Notes under the pieces: model-generated | Told to the model about the DNA's origin: nothing | The model's input: the letters and a program-made list of their open reading frames with translations, nothing else | The model's database searches: none | Made by a program: the position numbers and the translations under genes | DNA from: Thermalbibacter longus | Lineage (GTDB): Bacteria; Chloroflexota; Chloroflexia; Thermomicrobiales; Thermomicrobiaceae | Length of the DNA stretch: 64,000 nucleotides | Reading direction: 5' to 3' | NCBI RefSeq assembly: GCF_023806485.1 | Contig: NZ_JAMSLR010000003.1 | Coordinates: forward strand, 186,001-250,000 | Shown here: one piece after another, positions 57,284 through 64,000 of the stretch | Layout of the letters: the number at the start of each line of letters is the position of its first letter | Numbering within the stretch: position 1 is the first letter of the stretch

Positions 57284-58132
57284 ATGAGCGATCCCCTGGT
57301 CTCAGTGACCGTGCGCCAGCGAGAGCCAGAGCAGAGGCTCGCAGAGCGCGAGGCCGTGGCAGCCAGCATGGCTGTGGAACGGCTGAGCGCGTTCTACGGA
57401 TCGTTTCAGGCGCTGGCGGATATCACGTTCCCGATCCACCCAGCAGCAGTGACCGCGGTCATCGGGCCCTCGGGCTGCGGCAAGTCCACCTTCATCCGTT
57501 GCCTCAATCGACTGCACGAGCTGGCCCCCGGCGCCCGGATCAGCGGCCGCGTCCTGCTCGACGGCGTCGACATCTACGACCCCGCGATCGACCCAGCCCG
57601 GGTACGCCAGTTGATCGGGATGGTGTTCCAGAAGCCGAACCCGTTCCCACACCTCTCGATCTACGACAACGTGCTCGCGGGCATCCGCTTGCACCACTCC
57701 CGCATCCCCAAGCCGCAGGCCGACGACATCGTGGAGCGCAGTCTTCGGGCGGCCGCGCTGTGGGACGAGGTCAAGGACAAGCTCGGCGCTCCCGGCTCAT
57801 CGCTCTCCGGTGGGCAGCAGCAGCGACTGTGCATCGCGCGGGCGCTGGCCATCGAGCCGGAGGTGCTGCTGATGGACGAGCCGACCAGTGCGCTCGACCC
57901 CATCGCGACCTACCACATCGAGGAGCTGATCGCCGAGCTGAAGCGGCGCTACACCATCGTCATCGTCACGCACAACATGCAGCAGGCCGCCCGGATCGCC
58001 GACTACGTCGCATTCCTCTTAGCCGGCGAGGAGCGAACCGGGCGCCTGATCGAGTTCGACACGGCGGAGCAGATCTTCACCAATCCCAAGCGGCGCGAGA
58101 CCGAGGAGTACATCACCGGCAAGATCGGTTGA
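57284..58132 (+). CDS. pstB: Phosphate ABC transporter ATPase PstB (second copy)
   Basis: A second complete PstB of 282 residues, starting at ATG 57284 behind GAGGAGCGAGG. It has Walker [22 protein letters not shown]-loop [20 protein letters not shown], the signature [20 protein letters not shown] and [20 protein letters not shown], and it ends YITGKIG. It differs from the first copy throughout and has a distinct N-terminal tail (about 1-25). The two may form a heterodimer or be alternatives used with the single PstCA pair. Confidence 0.93.
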   Translation: MSDPLVSVTVRQREPEQRLAEREAVAASMAVERLSAFYGSFQALADITFPIHPAAVTAVIGPSGCGKSTFIRCLNRLHELAPGARISGRVLLDGVDIYDPAIDPARVRQLIGMVFQKPNPFPHLSIYDNVLAGIRLHHSRIPKPQADDIVERSLRAAALWDEVKDKLGAPGSSLSGGQQQRLCIARALAIEPEVLLMDEPTSALDPIATYHIEELIAELKRRYTIVIVTHNMQQAARIADYVAFLLAGEERTGRLIEFDTAEQIFTNPKRRETEEYITGKIG

Positions 58133-58388
58133 GGGCAGAGTGCGCGCTCGTTCGCGCGGCCGCTCGGACCGTGCTGTGTGGGAGATAGGCCGAAAGCGGC
58201 GTCCGGTGTGATAGAATGAGCCAAATCATGCTGGCTCCGGTGCAGTCGTAGTCGATCTGCGCGCAGTTCGCATCCAGAGGCTGCAGTTGCCGCTCGCTCA
58301 TCCGCCTAGCGAGGGGCAGGGGACTGCGGGGAGAGCGGAGACCCGATCGAGACGACGTCTGACCGGTAAGAGAACAGGTAGGTGCGTC

Positions 58389-59087
58389 ATGGGGATGGCT
58401 GTCCGGACGCGAGCCGAATTCGAGCGCGAGCTTCAATCTTTGCGCGAAGAAGTGCTCCATCTCGGGAGCATGGTCGAGAAAGCTGTGCAGCGTGCGGTGC
58501 AGGCCCTCAAGAGTCGCGACACAGCGCTGGCCACGGAGGTCATCCAGAGCGATAAGGAGATCGATGAGCGTACCTATGCGCTGGAAGAGAAGGCCCTGCT
58601 CCTGATCGCGACCCAACAGCCGCTGGCGACCGATCTCCGGGTCATCGCGGCGACGCTCTTCATCATCAGCGAGCTCGAGCGGATCGGCGACTACGCAGAG
58701 GGTATCGCCAAGATCGCGCAGCGCTTGGCCGGCCAGCCACCGCTCAAGCCGCTGATCGATATCCCGCGGATGGCTGAGGTTTCGGCCGAGATGCTGCGCG
58801 GCAGCCTGGACGCCTTCATCGACCGCGATCTCGAAGCTTGCCGCGCGATCTGGCGGCGCGACGACGAGGTTGATGCGCTCTACGACCAGGTCTATCGCGA
58901 GCTGCTGACCTACATGATCAGCGACCCGTCCACGATCGAGCGAGCGACGCTCTTGCTCTGGACTGCGCACAACCTGGAACGCATCGCCGACCGGGTCACC
59001 AACATCTGCGAGCGGATCGCTTTTGTGATCACCGGCGACCCGCGAGCCCTTCCGGGCGAAGTCGAGCCCGACTATCCGAACACGTAA
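58389..59087 (+). CDS. phoU: Phosphate signalling regulator PhoU
   Basis: Peripheral protein that links the Pst transporter to the Pho kinase and represses it when phosphate is ample. From ATG 58389 (AGGTAGGTG site) it has 232 residues and two three-helix bundles. Each bundle carries the metal-binding E-x-x-x-D motif, seen in SELERIGDYAEGIAKIAQRL and HNLERIADRVTNICERIAF. The longer frame to 58287 is not supported. It closes the pst operon, separated from the second pstB by 256 bp, where a weak independent promoter is possible. Confidence 0.94.
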   Translation: MGMAVRTRAEFERELQSLREEVLHLGSMVEKAVQRAVQALKSRDTALATEVIQSDKEIDERTYALEEKALLLIATQQPLATDLRVIAATLFIISELERIGDYAEGIAKIAQRLAGQPPLKPLIDIPRMAEVSAEMLRGSLDAFIDRDLEACRAIWRRDDEVDALYDQVYRELLTYMISDPSTIERATLLLWTAHNLERIADRVTNICERIAFVITGDPRALPGEVEPDYPNT

Positions 59088-59092
59088 GGAGT

Positions 59093-59122
59093 GAGCGCCG
59101 GCCTACCCCTAGGCCTTCGCTC
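59093..59122 (+). terminator. Hairpin after phoU, possible end of the pst operon
   Basis: GAGCG and GGCCT on the left pair with AGGCC and CGCTC on the right, giving two 5-bp helices separated by a CC/TT internal loop and capped by ACCCCT. There is no clear T-run, so termination may need a factor. Confidence 0.45.
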
Positions 59123-59199
59123 CCTGTGTCCGGCTCGGCGCGTGACCTGATCGCGAGCTGTCGGTCCCGGCGAGGGCGACATCCACCACGGCGCTAGCG

Positions 59200-59850
59200 T
59201 CAGGCGCTCAGGCGCTGGCACGCGCGGTCGCTCGCCTCCTCGTTGTCGTCGATGAGAGCCCCAGACTCCCGGGTCTTGTCTCCGGTATCAGCCAGCCGCT
59301 GCCGGGCACGGTGCAGGATCCTGCGGACCGTCCGCGGGTGGCAGCCCAGCAGCGCCGCGATCTCGCGCAACTGGAGACCTGCGGTGACACGCAGCTCGAG
59401 CACCAGGAGCTCGCGCTCGGGCAAGCCGGTGAGTTCATCGATCACCAGGAGGGCGTGGTCTGGCGCCGCGACCGGTTCCGGGTCATGGAGCGACGATGCC
59501 CCGGCGGGGTGCCCGCGCTCCAACCGCGCGACGGCCTGGCGCAGCATCGCCGGGAACCAGCGAAAGAAGTACCCGGCGAAGCTGGACTTGCCCTGCCAGC
59601 GTCGCACCAGCTCGCAGAAGACGAGGAACGCTTCCTGCTCGACGTCTGCCGGCTCGCAGGCATGAAGCGCGGAGCGCTGCGCGCAGCGCCGGGCGAAGCG
59701 CCCGATCTTGAACGCGAACGTCTCGTAGAGCGCGTTGCGTGCGGCAGGATCCTCCTTGGCGCGATGAGCCAGGCGGTTCAGCACTGCGTCGAGTTCGGGC
59801 GTGAGGTCGAAGTCGGGCGGAACAACCAGCCCCTCGAGCACGACCGTCAC
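59200..59850 (-). CDS. ECF-like sigma-70 family sigma factor
   Basis: A 216-residue alternative sigma factor from GTG 59850 (GGAGACTG site). A divergent region 2 is read as PAARNALYETFAFKIGRFAR and EPADVEQEAFLVFCELVRRW, with a GYFFRWFPAMLRQAV segment. Region 4 is clearer: LPERELLVLELRVTAGLQLR followed by EIAALLGCHPRTVRRILHRA. No anti-sigma gene is adjacent, and the C-terminal tail (about 188-216) is acidic and of unknown role. It may respond to a stress not visible in the context. Confidence 0.75.
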   Translation of the reverse strand: MTVVLEGLVVPPDFDLTPELDAVLNRLAHRAKEDPAARNALYETFAFKIGRFARRCAQRSALHACEPADVEQEAFLVFCELVRRWQGKSSFAGYFFRWFPAMLRQAVARLERGHPAGASSLHDPEPVAAPDHALLVIDELTGLPERELLVLELRVTAGLQLREIAALLGCHPRTVRRILHRARQRLADTGDKTRESGALIDDNEEASDRACQRLSA

Positions 59851-60079
59851 GGTGACAGTCTCCTTCCATGCACCCTCTGGCGGCAGGAGCGAACCGGGGT
59901 TCGCTGCTGCTCGCCCGCCGGCGCGGCTACAGGCCGGCGACGAAGGCGCTATCGCGCTCTGAACCGGTGGATTGCCCTGGGCGGGCTCGAGCGGGAGGGC
60001 TTCCTCGGCGACGCACTACAGTGGGGAGGAGGCCCATGAGAGCGGCTTGCCCTGACCTTCGGCATGCAGGAGCCGCGCG

Positions 60080-60322
60080 TCAGCTATCCCTGCCGGGCGC
60101 GGCCTCGTCGAGGGGATGCAGTTGCAGCACGTGCCTGGCGCCGCAGCGCGGACAGGTTGCTTCCAGCCATCCCTGGGCGACGTAGCGCCGCTGGCGTACC
60201 TTCACTTCGATCCTCCCCGTCTCGTCGTAGATGGCCAGCAGCACCGGGGGGTTGGCGCAGTCGCAGACCCAGCGGAAGCGCAGAGGGGCCTGTTCGGTCG
60301 CGTCGATCGATCGACGGGTCAT
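60080..60322 (-). CDS. Small protein with paired cysteine motifs (probable zinc ribbon)
   Basis: An 80-residue protein with two cysteine pairs, CDC near residue 20 (FRWVCDCANPPVLLAIYDE) and CPRCG near 57 (EATCPRCGARHVLQLHP). These could bind one zinc ion. A GGAGGACGAAGG site precedes ATG 60322. It begins 20 bp after the dinB stop on the same strand and may be co-transcribed with dinB. The family is not recognised. Confidence 0.65.
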   Translation of the reverse strand: MTRRSIDATEQAPLRFRWVCDCANPPVLLAIYDETGRIEVKVRQRRYVAQGWLEATCPRCGARHVLQLHPLDEAAPGRDS

Positions 60323-60342
60323 CCTTCGTCCTCCGTCACAGA

Positions 60343-61566
60343 CTAGCGGCGTTCGAGGGCCGATACCAGAAGACGGGCAGGGCCGACCGGATACCCGAGC
60401 GCGGTGCCGGGTCGCCGGGATGATGCCCCGGCTGCGTCACGCCGGGCAGCGAGCCGGTCGAGCGCTCGCAGGAGCAGCAGCGCGCGGAGTGGTCTGGGAT
60501 CGAAGAGCGCGAGCTGCACCGCCAGCGGTGCCAGGCCGCTCACGCGCACACCCAGTAGCCGAACCGGGCGGCGCCACTCGTCCAGCAGCTCGAAGGCGAG
60601 GCCAACGGCTGCCTCGGCGATCTCACGCCCATCGATCGTAGGGCGTGCGAGGCGGCGCTGCCGGCCGAGTGTCGTGAAGTCGTCGAACCGCACTTTGACG
60701 CTGACGACCTGCCCCTGCAACCCTTCGAGGCGCATCTCCCGGGCCGTCTTCTCGGACAGCTCGCGGAGCGCCTGGCGGATCTCGCTCCGTTCGCTCAGGT
60801 CTCGGTGAAAGGTGCGCTCGTGCCCGATCGACTTCGGCGCGCGCTCCTCCGGCGTGACCGGCCGCGGGTCGATCCCCTGGGCCCGCTGGTGTACCTCCTC
60901 GGCACGGCGGCCGAAGACGACGCGCAGCCAGTACGGTGGTATCTGCGCGAGCTGGCCGAGGGTGCGCACGCCGAGCTCGCGCAGTCGCCGGGCGGCGTTC
61001 GGCCCGATGCCGGGCAGGTAGTCCACCGGCAGCGGGGCCAGGAACGTCGCTTCCTGGCCTGGCGGGATCAGACGCAGGCCGTCTGGCTTGGCGAGATCGG
61101 CAGCGACCTTGGCGACCGTCCGGTTGGTGGCGATCCCGACGGTCACGCTCAAGCCCAGCTCCGCGCGCACCCGCTGGCGCAGTCGCCGGCCGGCAGCCGC
61201 GGGCTCTTCGGGCCAGCGTGGTGCCGGGCCGAGTTCGAGGCATGCCTCATCGATGCTCAGATGCTCGACGAGGGAGCTGAGGTCGCTCAGGATGGCGCGG
61301 AACTGCGCGGCCAGCTCGCGGTAGTAGGCGAAGTCCACCGGCAGGAAGACCGCCTGCGGGCAGAGCCGCTCCGCTTGTCTGATCGGCATGCCCGAGCGGA
61401 TGCCGTAGCGGCGGGCTTCATAGCTGGCCGAGGAGACGACACCCCTCCCACCAGGGCGCCCACCGACGATGAGCGGCTTACCAGCCAGCTCCGGACGTCG
61501 ACGTACCTCCGCGGCGGCGAAGAAGGCGTCGAGGTCCGCGTGGAGAACGGCTCGCTGCGCGTCCAC
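60343..61566 (-). CDS. dinB: DNA polymerase IV (Y family)
   Basis: Error-prone translesion polymerase of 407 residues, starting at GTG 61566. The palm carries the metal aspartate in VLHADLDAFFAAAEVRRRPE and the SIDEACLEL pair, with VVSSASYEARRYGIRSGMPI between. VTVGIATNRTVAKVAADLAK and the helix-hairpin-helix LPGIGPNAARRLRELGVRTL follow. The little-finger domain includes SIGHERTFHRDLSERSEIRQ. No beta-clamp motif was identified with confidence in the divergent tail. The promoter and LexA box upstream indicate SOS control. Confidence 0.94.
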   Translation of the reverse strand: MDAQRAVLHADLDAFFAAAEVRRRPELAGKPLIVGGRPGGRGVVSSASYEARRYGIRSGMPIRQAERLCPQAVFLPVDFAYYRELAAQFRAILSDLSSLVEHLSIDEACLELGPAPRWPEEPAAAGRRLRQRVRAELGLSVTVGIATNRTVAKVAADLAKPDGLRLIPPGQEATFLAPLPVDYLPGIGPNAARRLRELGVRTLGQLAQIPPYWLRVVFGRRAEEVHQRAQGIDPRPVTPEERAPKSIGHERTFHRDLSERSEIRQALRELSEKTAREMRLEGLQGQVVSVKVRFDDFTTLGRQRRLARPTIDGREIAEAAVGLAFELLDEWRRPVRLLGVRVSGLAPLAVQLALFDPRPLRALLLLRALDRLAARRDAAGASSRRPGTALGYPVGPARLLVSALERR

Positions 61567-61598
61567 CCGATCCCAACCCCTTCCCTAACACCGGATTA

Positions 61599-61641
61599 GA
61601 ACATCTGTTCGTATTCTACGCTGCGAGCCTGCCGGTGTCAA
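61599..61641 (-). promoter_or_regulatory. SOS-type promoter of dinB: LexA box with consensus -35/-10
   Basis: On the minus strand TTGACA (61641 to 61636), a 17-bp spacer and TAGAAT (61618 to 61613) form a near-perfect promoter. GAAC-AGAT-GTTC (61610 to 61599) starts 2 bp after the -10 and matches the GAAC-N4-GTTC LexA box of Gram-positive-type SOS systems. A repressor bound there would cover the transcription start. Confidence 0.85.
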
Positions 61642-61988
61642 GGGTCGTTCGTTCGCCTAGGACGGATCATCCCATCTCCTGCGGTGGGGGAACGCTGGTT
61701 ATCGCTTCACGGATTTCATAGGCAGGAGTCATCTCGCCTCCGGCCGTGGGGAACGCCGCCTGGAGGAGGGGGACCCGTTCAGTGGGCTTGCATGGTGCGA
61801 GCGGAGCTTCGAGAGCAGCGCGCAGACAGTCTCCCGCCGTGGTCGGAGTCCTGGCCGGTATGGGGGCTGGGGGTGGCGGAGAACGCGCTCGCCCGCGGCA
61901 GGATCGCGGGTCACCTAGCTGAGGTGAGCATAGGGGGCGACCTGGGTCGCCCCCTCGAAATCGCACGCCTGTCCTCGTGGCGAGACCC
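61642..61988. other. Intergenic region with a GC hairpin behind the E2 gene
   Basis: No gene is credible here. AGGGGGCGAC (61932-61941) and GTCGCCCCCT (61946-61955) form a perfect 10-bp stem with a CTGG loop about 34 bp after the E2 stop. It is probably the 3' border of the dehydrogenase transcript, although no T-run follows on the minus strand. The remaining 290 bp show nothing recognisable. Confidence 0.5.
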
Positions 61989-63317
61989 TCAGCGCACGAG
62001 CAGGAGCATCGGGTGCTCCAGCAGGTGCTTGACCTCCGCCAGGAACTGGGCTGCAGCGACGCCGTCGGCCACCCGGTGGTCGGTCGACAGCGTCATCCGC
62101 ATCCGCTGCGAGGGAGCCAGCTCACCGTCAGCCCGGTAGACCGGCTCCTTGATGATGCTCCCGACCGCCAGGATCGCGGCCTGTGGCGGGTTGATGACGG
62201 CGGTGAAGTGCTCGACCAGCCCATACATGCCGAGGTTGCTGATGGTGAACGTTCCGCCCTGGTACTCCTCGGGCCGCAGCTCGCCGGTGCGAGCCCGGTT
62301 GATCAGATCCTTGCTGAGCCGGGCGATCTCGCCCAGCGGCTTGTGGTCGGCATCGACGATGTACGGCGTGATGAGCCCGTTCTCGACCGCGACCGCGATG
62401 GCGATGTCGATCCGCTTGTAGACTCGAAGCTGGGTTCCGGCGAAGCTGGCGTTGAGGCCGCGGTGCTTGCGCAGGGCGAGCGCGCAGGCTTTGACCAGCA
62501 TGTCGGTGATCGAGACCTTTTCTGCTTCGTCGTCGACCTGCTCGTTGATCTGCTTGCGAAGCGCCAGCGCGGCGTCCATCTCGACGACCGTCGTCACGTA
62601 GAAGTGCGGGGCCTGCTGGTGGCTCTCCGCCATGCGCCGGGCGATGGTCTGTCGCATCCGGCTGAGGTCGACTACCTCGAACTCCGGCAGGCCGGGGGCG
62701 ACTGCCGCGGGCGGAACCTCCACTGCTGGTCGGGGCGGCGCTGCCGGCGCGGCCGGCGCAGCCGGGGCGGCCGGAGCTGCGACCTCGGCCGGCGGTACCT
62801 CCGGCGCGGCTGCCGGGCGGCCGATGAGCGGCATGATGTCTTCCTTGACGATGCGCCCTCCTGGGCCGCTGCCGCGAACCTGGTTCAGATCGATCCCGTG
62901 CTCGGCGGCCAGCCGGCGTACCAGCGGCGAAGCGCGCACCCGTTCACCCGGAGCGCGCTCGGCGACGGCCTCCGTCACCTGGGCGGCCGGCGCGCCCACC
63001 GGTTGCTCGGCCTTCTCCTCCCGTCGCGCTCGGCCATCCGCGGCGGCGGCAGGCGCTGTTGCAACCTCGACCTGCTCGCCCGGCTCGCCGACGATGGCGA
63101 TCGGCTGGCCGACCGGGATCGTTTGCCCCTCCTGCGCCACGAGCTTCAGGAGCACCCCGCTCTCGAACGATTCGATCTCCAGGTTCACTTTATCGGTCTC
63201 GATCTCGGCGATCGGCTCCCCGCGCTCCACGCGGTCGCCTTCCCGCTTGAGCCAGCGCAGGATGGTGCCCTCGGTCATGTCATACCCCATCTGGGGCATG
63301 ACGATCGGCTTAGCCAT
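61989..63317 (-). CDS. Dihydrolipoamide acyltransferase (E2) of a 2-oxoacid dehydrogenase complex
   Basis: Core acyltransferase of 442 residues. The lipoyl domain (about 1-78) has its lipoylated lysine at K43 in EIETDKVNLEIES. The peripheral-subunit-binding domain (about 128-163) reads RASPLVRRLAAEHGIDLNQV. An alanine/proline linker (about 170-210) leads to the catalytic domain, with the active-site motif STDHRVADG near 413. It probably belongs to the pyruvate dehydrogenase or acetoin/branched-chain type; the substrate is not fixed by sequence. The E1-beta gene lies 48 bp upstream on the same strand. Confidence 0.93.
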   Translation of the reverse strand: MAKPIVMPQMGYDMTEGTILRWLKREGDRVERGEPIAEIETDKVNLEIESFESGVLLKLVAQEGQTIPVGQPIAIVGEPGEQVEVATAPAAAADGRARREEKAEQPVGAPAAQVTEAVAERAPGERVRASPLVRRLAAEHGIDLNQVRGSGPGGRIVKEDIMPLIGRPAAAPEVPPAEVAAPAAPAAPAAPAAPPRPAVEVPPAAVAPGLPEFEVVDLSRMRQTIARRMAESHQQAPHFYVTTVVEMDAALALRKQINEQVDDEAEKVSITDMLVKACALALRKHRGLNASFAGTQLRVYKRIDIAIAVAVENGLITPYIVDADHKPLGEIARLSKDLINRARTGELRPEEYQGGTFTISNLGMYGLVEHFTAVINPPQAAILAVGSIIKEPVYRADGELAPSQRMRMTLSTDHRVADGVAAAQFLAEVKHLLEHPMLLLVR

Positions 63318-63365
63318 CAGTCGTTCCTCCGCGCTCGTGACTGGCTGACCGCTCGATCGCTTCCG

Positions 63366-64000
63366 CTAGCCGACGGCGACCGGCTGCTTCTGGTAGAGCA
63401 CCTGGCGCACCGCTTCGACCACCTGGTCTTTATTGGGCACCACCAGGCGCTCGAGGTTCCGCGCGTACGGCATCGGCACCTCCAGGCTGCCAACCCGGGC
63501 GATCGGCGCATCGAGGTAATCGAAGGCCTTCTCTTGTACCGCCGCAGCGATCTCGGCACCCATGGCCAGCGTGCGCCAGCCCTCCTCGACCACCACTAGC
63601 CGGTTCGTCTTCTGGACTGAGCGAACAACCGTATCGATATCCAGCGGGCGGAGCACCCGCAGGTCGATGACCTCGCACTCGATCCCCTCGCGGGCCAGCT
63701 CCTCGGCCGCTCCCAGCGCCAAGTAGTACCCGCGCGACCACGAGACGATGGTCACGTCGGTTCCCTCGCGGCGCACCTCGGCGCCCTCCAGCGGCAAGAG
63801 GAAGTCCTCGTCGTCCGGCACCTCGCCCCGGTTGCGGTAGATCAGAGAGTGCTCGATGAAGATCACCGGGTCGTTGCCGCGGATGGCCGACTTGAGGAAT
63901 CCCTTCGCGTCCTTCGGCACGGCCGGCATCACGACGCGGAGGCCGGGTACGTGGGCGAACCAGTGCTCGAACGTCTGGGAGTGCGTAGCGCCGAGCTGGC
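63366..64000 (-). CDS. 2-oxoacid dehydrogenase E1 component, beta subunit (5' end outside window)
   Basis: C-terminal part, about 210 residues, of a thiamine-diphosphate E1-beta subunit. The frame enters from the window edge as QLGATHSQTFEHWFAHVPGL. It continues VVMPAVPKDAKGFLKSAIRG, PVIFIEHSLIYRN, the transketolase C-terminal segment VTIVSWSRGYYLALGAAEEL and VIDLRVLRPLDIDTVVRSVQ. These are canonical for pyruvate or acetoin dehydrogenase beta chains. The E1-alpha gene should lie just beyond base 64000. The internal ATG at 63932 is not the true start. Confidence 0.93.
   Translation of the reverse strand, partial: QLGATHSQTFEHWFAHVPGLRVVMPAVPKDAKGFLKSAIRGNDPVIFIEHSLIYRNRGEVPDDEDFLLPLEGAEVRREGTDVTIVSWSRGYYLALGAAEELAREGIECEVIDLRVLRPLDIDTVVRSVQKTNRLVVVEEGWRTLAMGAEIAAAVQEKAFDYLDAPIARVGSLEVPMPYARNLERLVVPNKDQVVEAVRQVLYQKQPVAVG

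Overview
The window is GC-rich DNA from a free-living, probably thermophilic bacterium. The gene set suggests the Thermomicrobia branch of Chloroflexota (Thermomicrobium or Sphaerobacter type): a short RpoD/SigA-like sigma factor, NfeD plus slipin, Pst with two PstB ATPases, repeat-bearing CAP-domain exoproteins, an XRE-ImmA/PIN pair and HslUV encoded beside dprA-topA. The placement is inferred from gene content and base composition; no rRNA gene is present to confirm it.

Layout. 1-11 kb: a partial Hsp20 gene, an M50 site-2 protease, pyrB, a CorC-type CBS transporter, sigA, a Rad50/SbcC ATPase and an nfeD-slipin pair. 11.4-21.6 kb: a complete type I-C CRISPR-Cas locus in the order cas3, cas5c, cas8c, cas7c, cas4, cas1, cas2, leader, and an array of 29 repeats and 28 spacers. 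21.6-25.4 kb: a promoter, a SAM-I riboswitch and an intrinsic terminator in front of metE and a methionine-type aminotransferase. 25.4-39.7 kb: mixed metabolism and accessory genes (amidohydrolase, MidA-type methyltransferase, TrmH, DUF488, MgtC, CAP exoprotein, XRE-ImmA/PIN module, DUF3782-like coiled coil, EamA transporter, M20 peptidase, HAD phosphatase, ilvE). 39.8-49.3 kb, minus strand: a solute-binding protein, ROK kinase, GT2 glycosyltransferase, hslU, hslV, topA and dprA. 49.4-59.1 kb: a PhoP/PhoR-like two-component pair, a degenerate receiver, a second PhoB-like regulator behind an 11-bp-period Pho box, then pstS-pstC-pstA-pstB-pstB-phoU. 59.2-64 kb: an ECF-like sigma factor, a small zinc-binding protein, dinB with a LexA box, and the E2 and E1-beta genes of a 2-oxoacid dehydrogenase.

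The most interesting signals are RNA-level CRISPR elements outside the main array. (1) The cas3-cas5 gap holds, on the minus strand, a hairpin followed directly by an 11-nt handle matching the array handle at 9 of 11 positions, then a short spacer-like stretch and a terminator-like hairpin. The spacer-like stretch matches 8 of its first 11 bases next to a TTC trinucleotide at the predicted start of cas5-operon transcription. This looks like a natural crRNA-like guide that could autoregulate the cas genes. (2) A solitary repeat, 32 of 37 bases identical to the array repeat, lies about 14 kb away between sigA and rad50. (3) Three consecutive identical spacers sit among mutated repeats at the leader end of the array.

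Regulatory sites read directly from sequence are good sigma-70 promoters for pyrB, cas5, metE and dinB, a GAAC-N4-GTTC LexA box at dinB, a five-unit Pho box, and a 13-bp inverted repeat at the XRE-ImmA gene. All functional statements rest on motif recognition and context; no database search was run.
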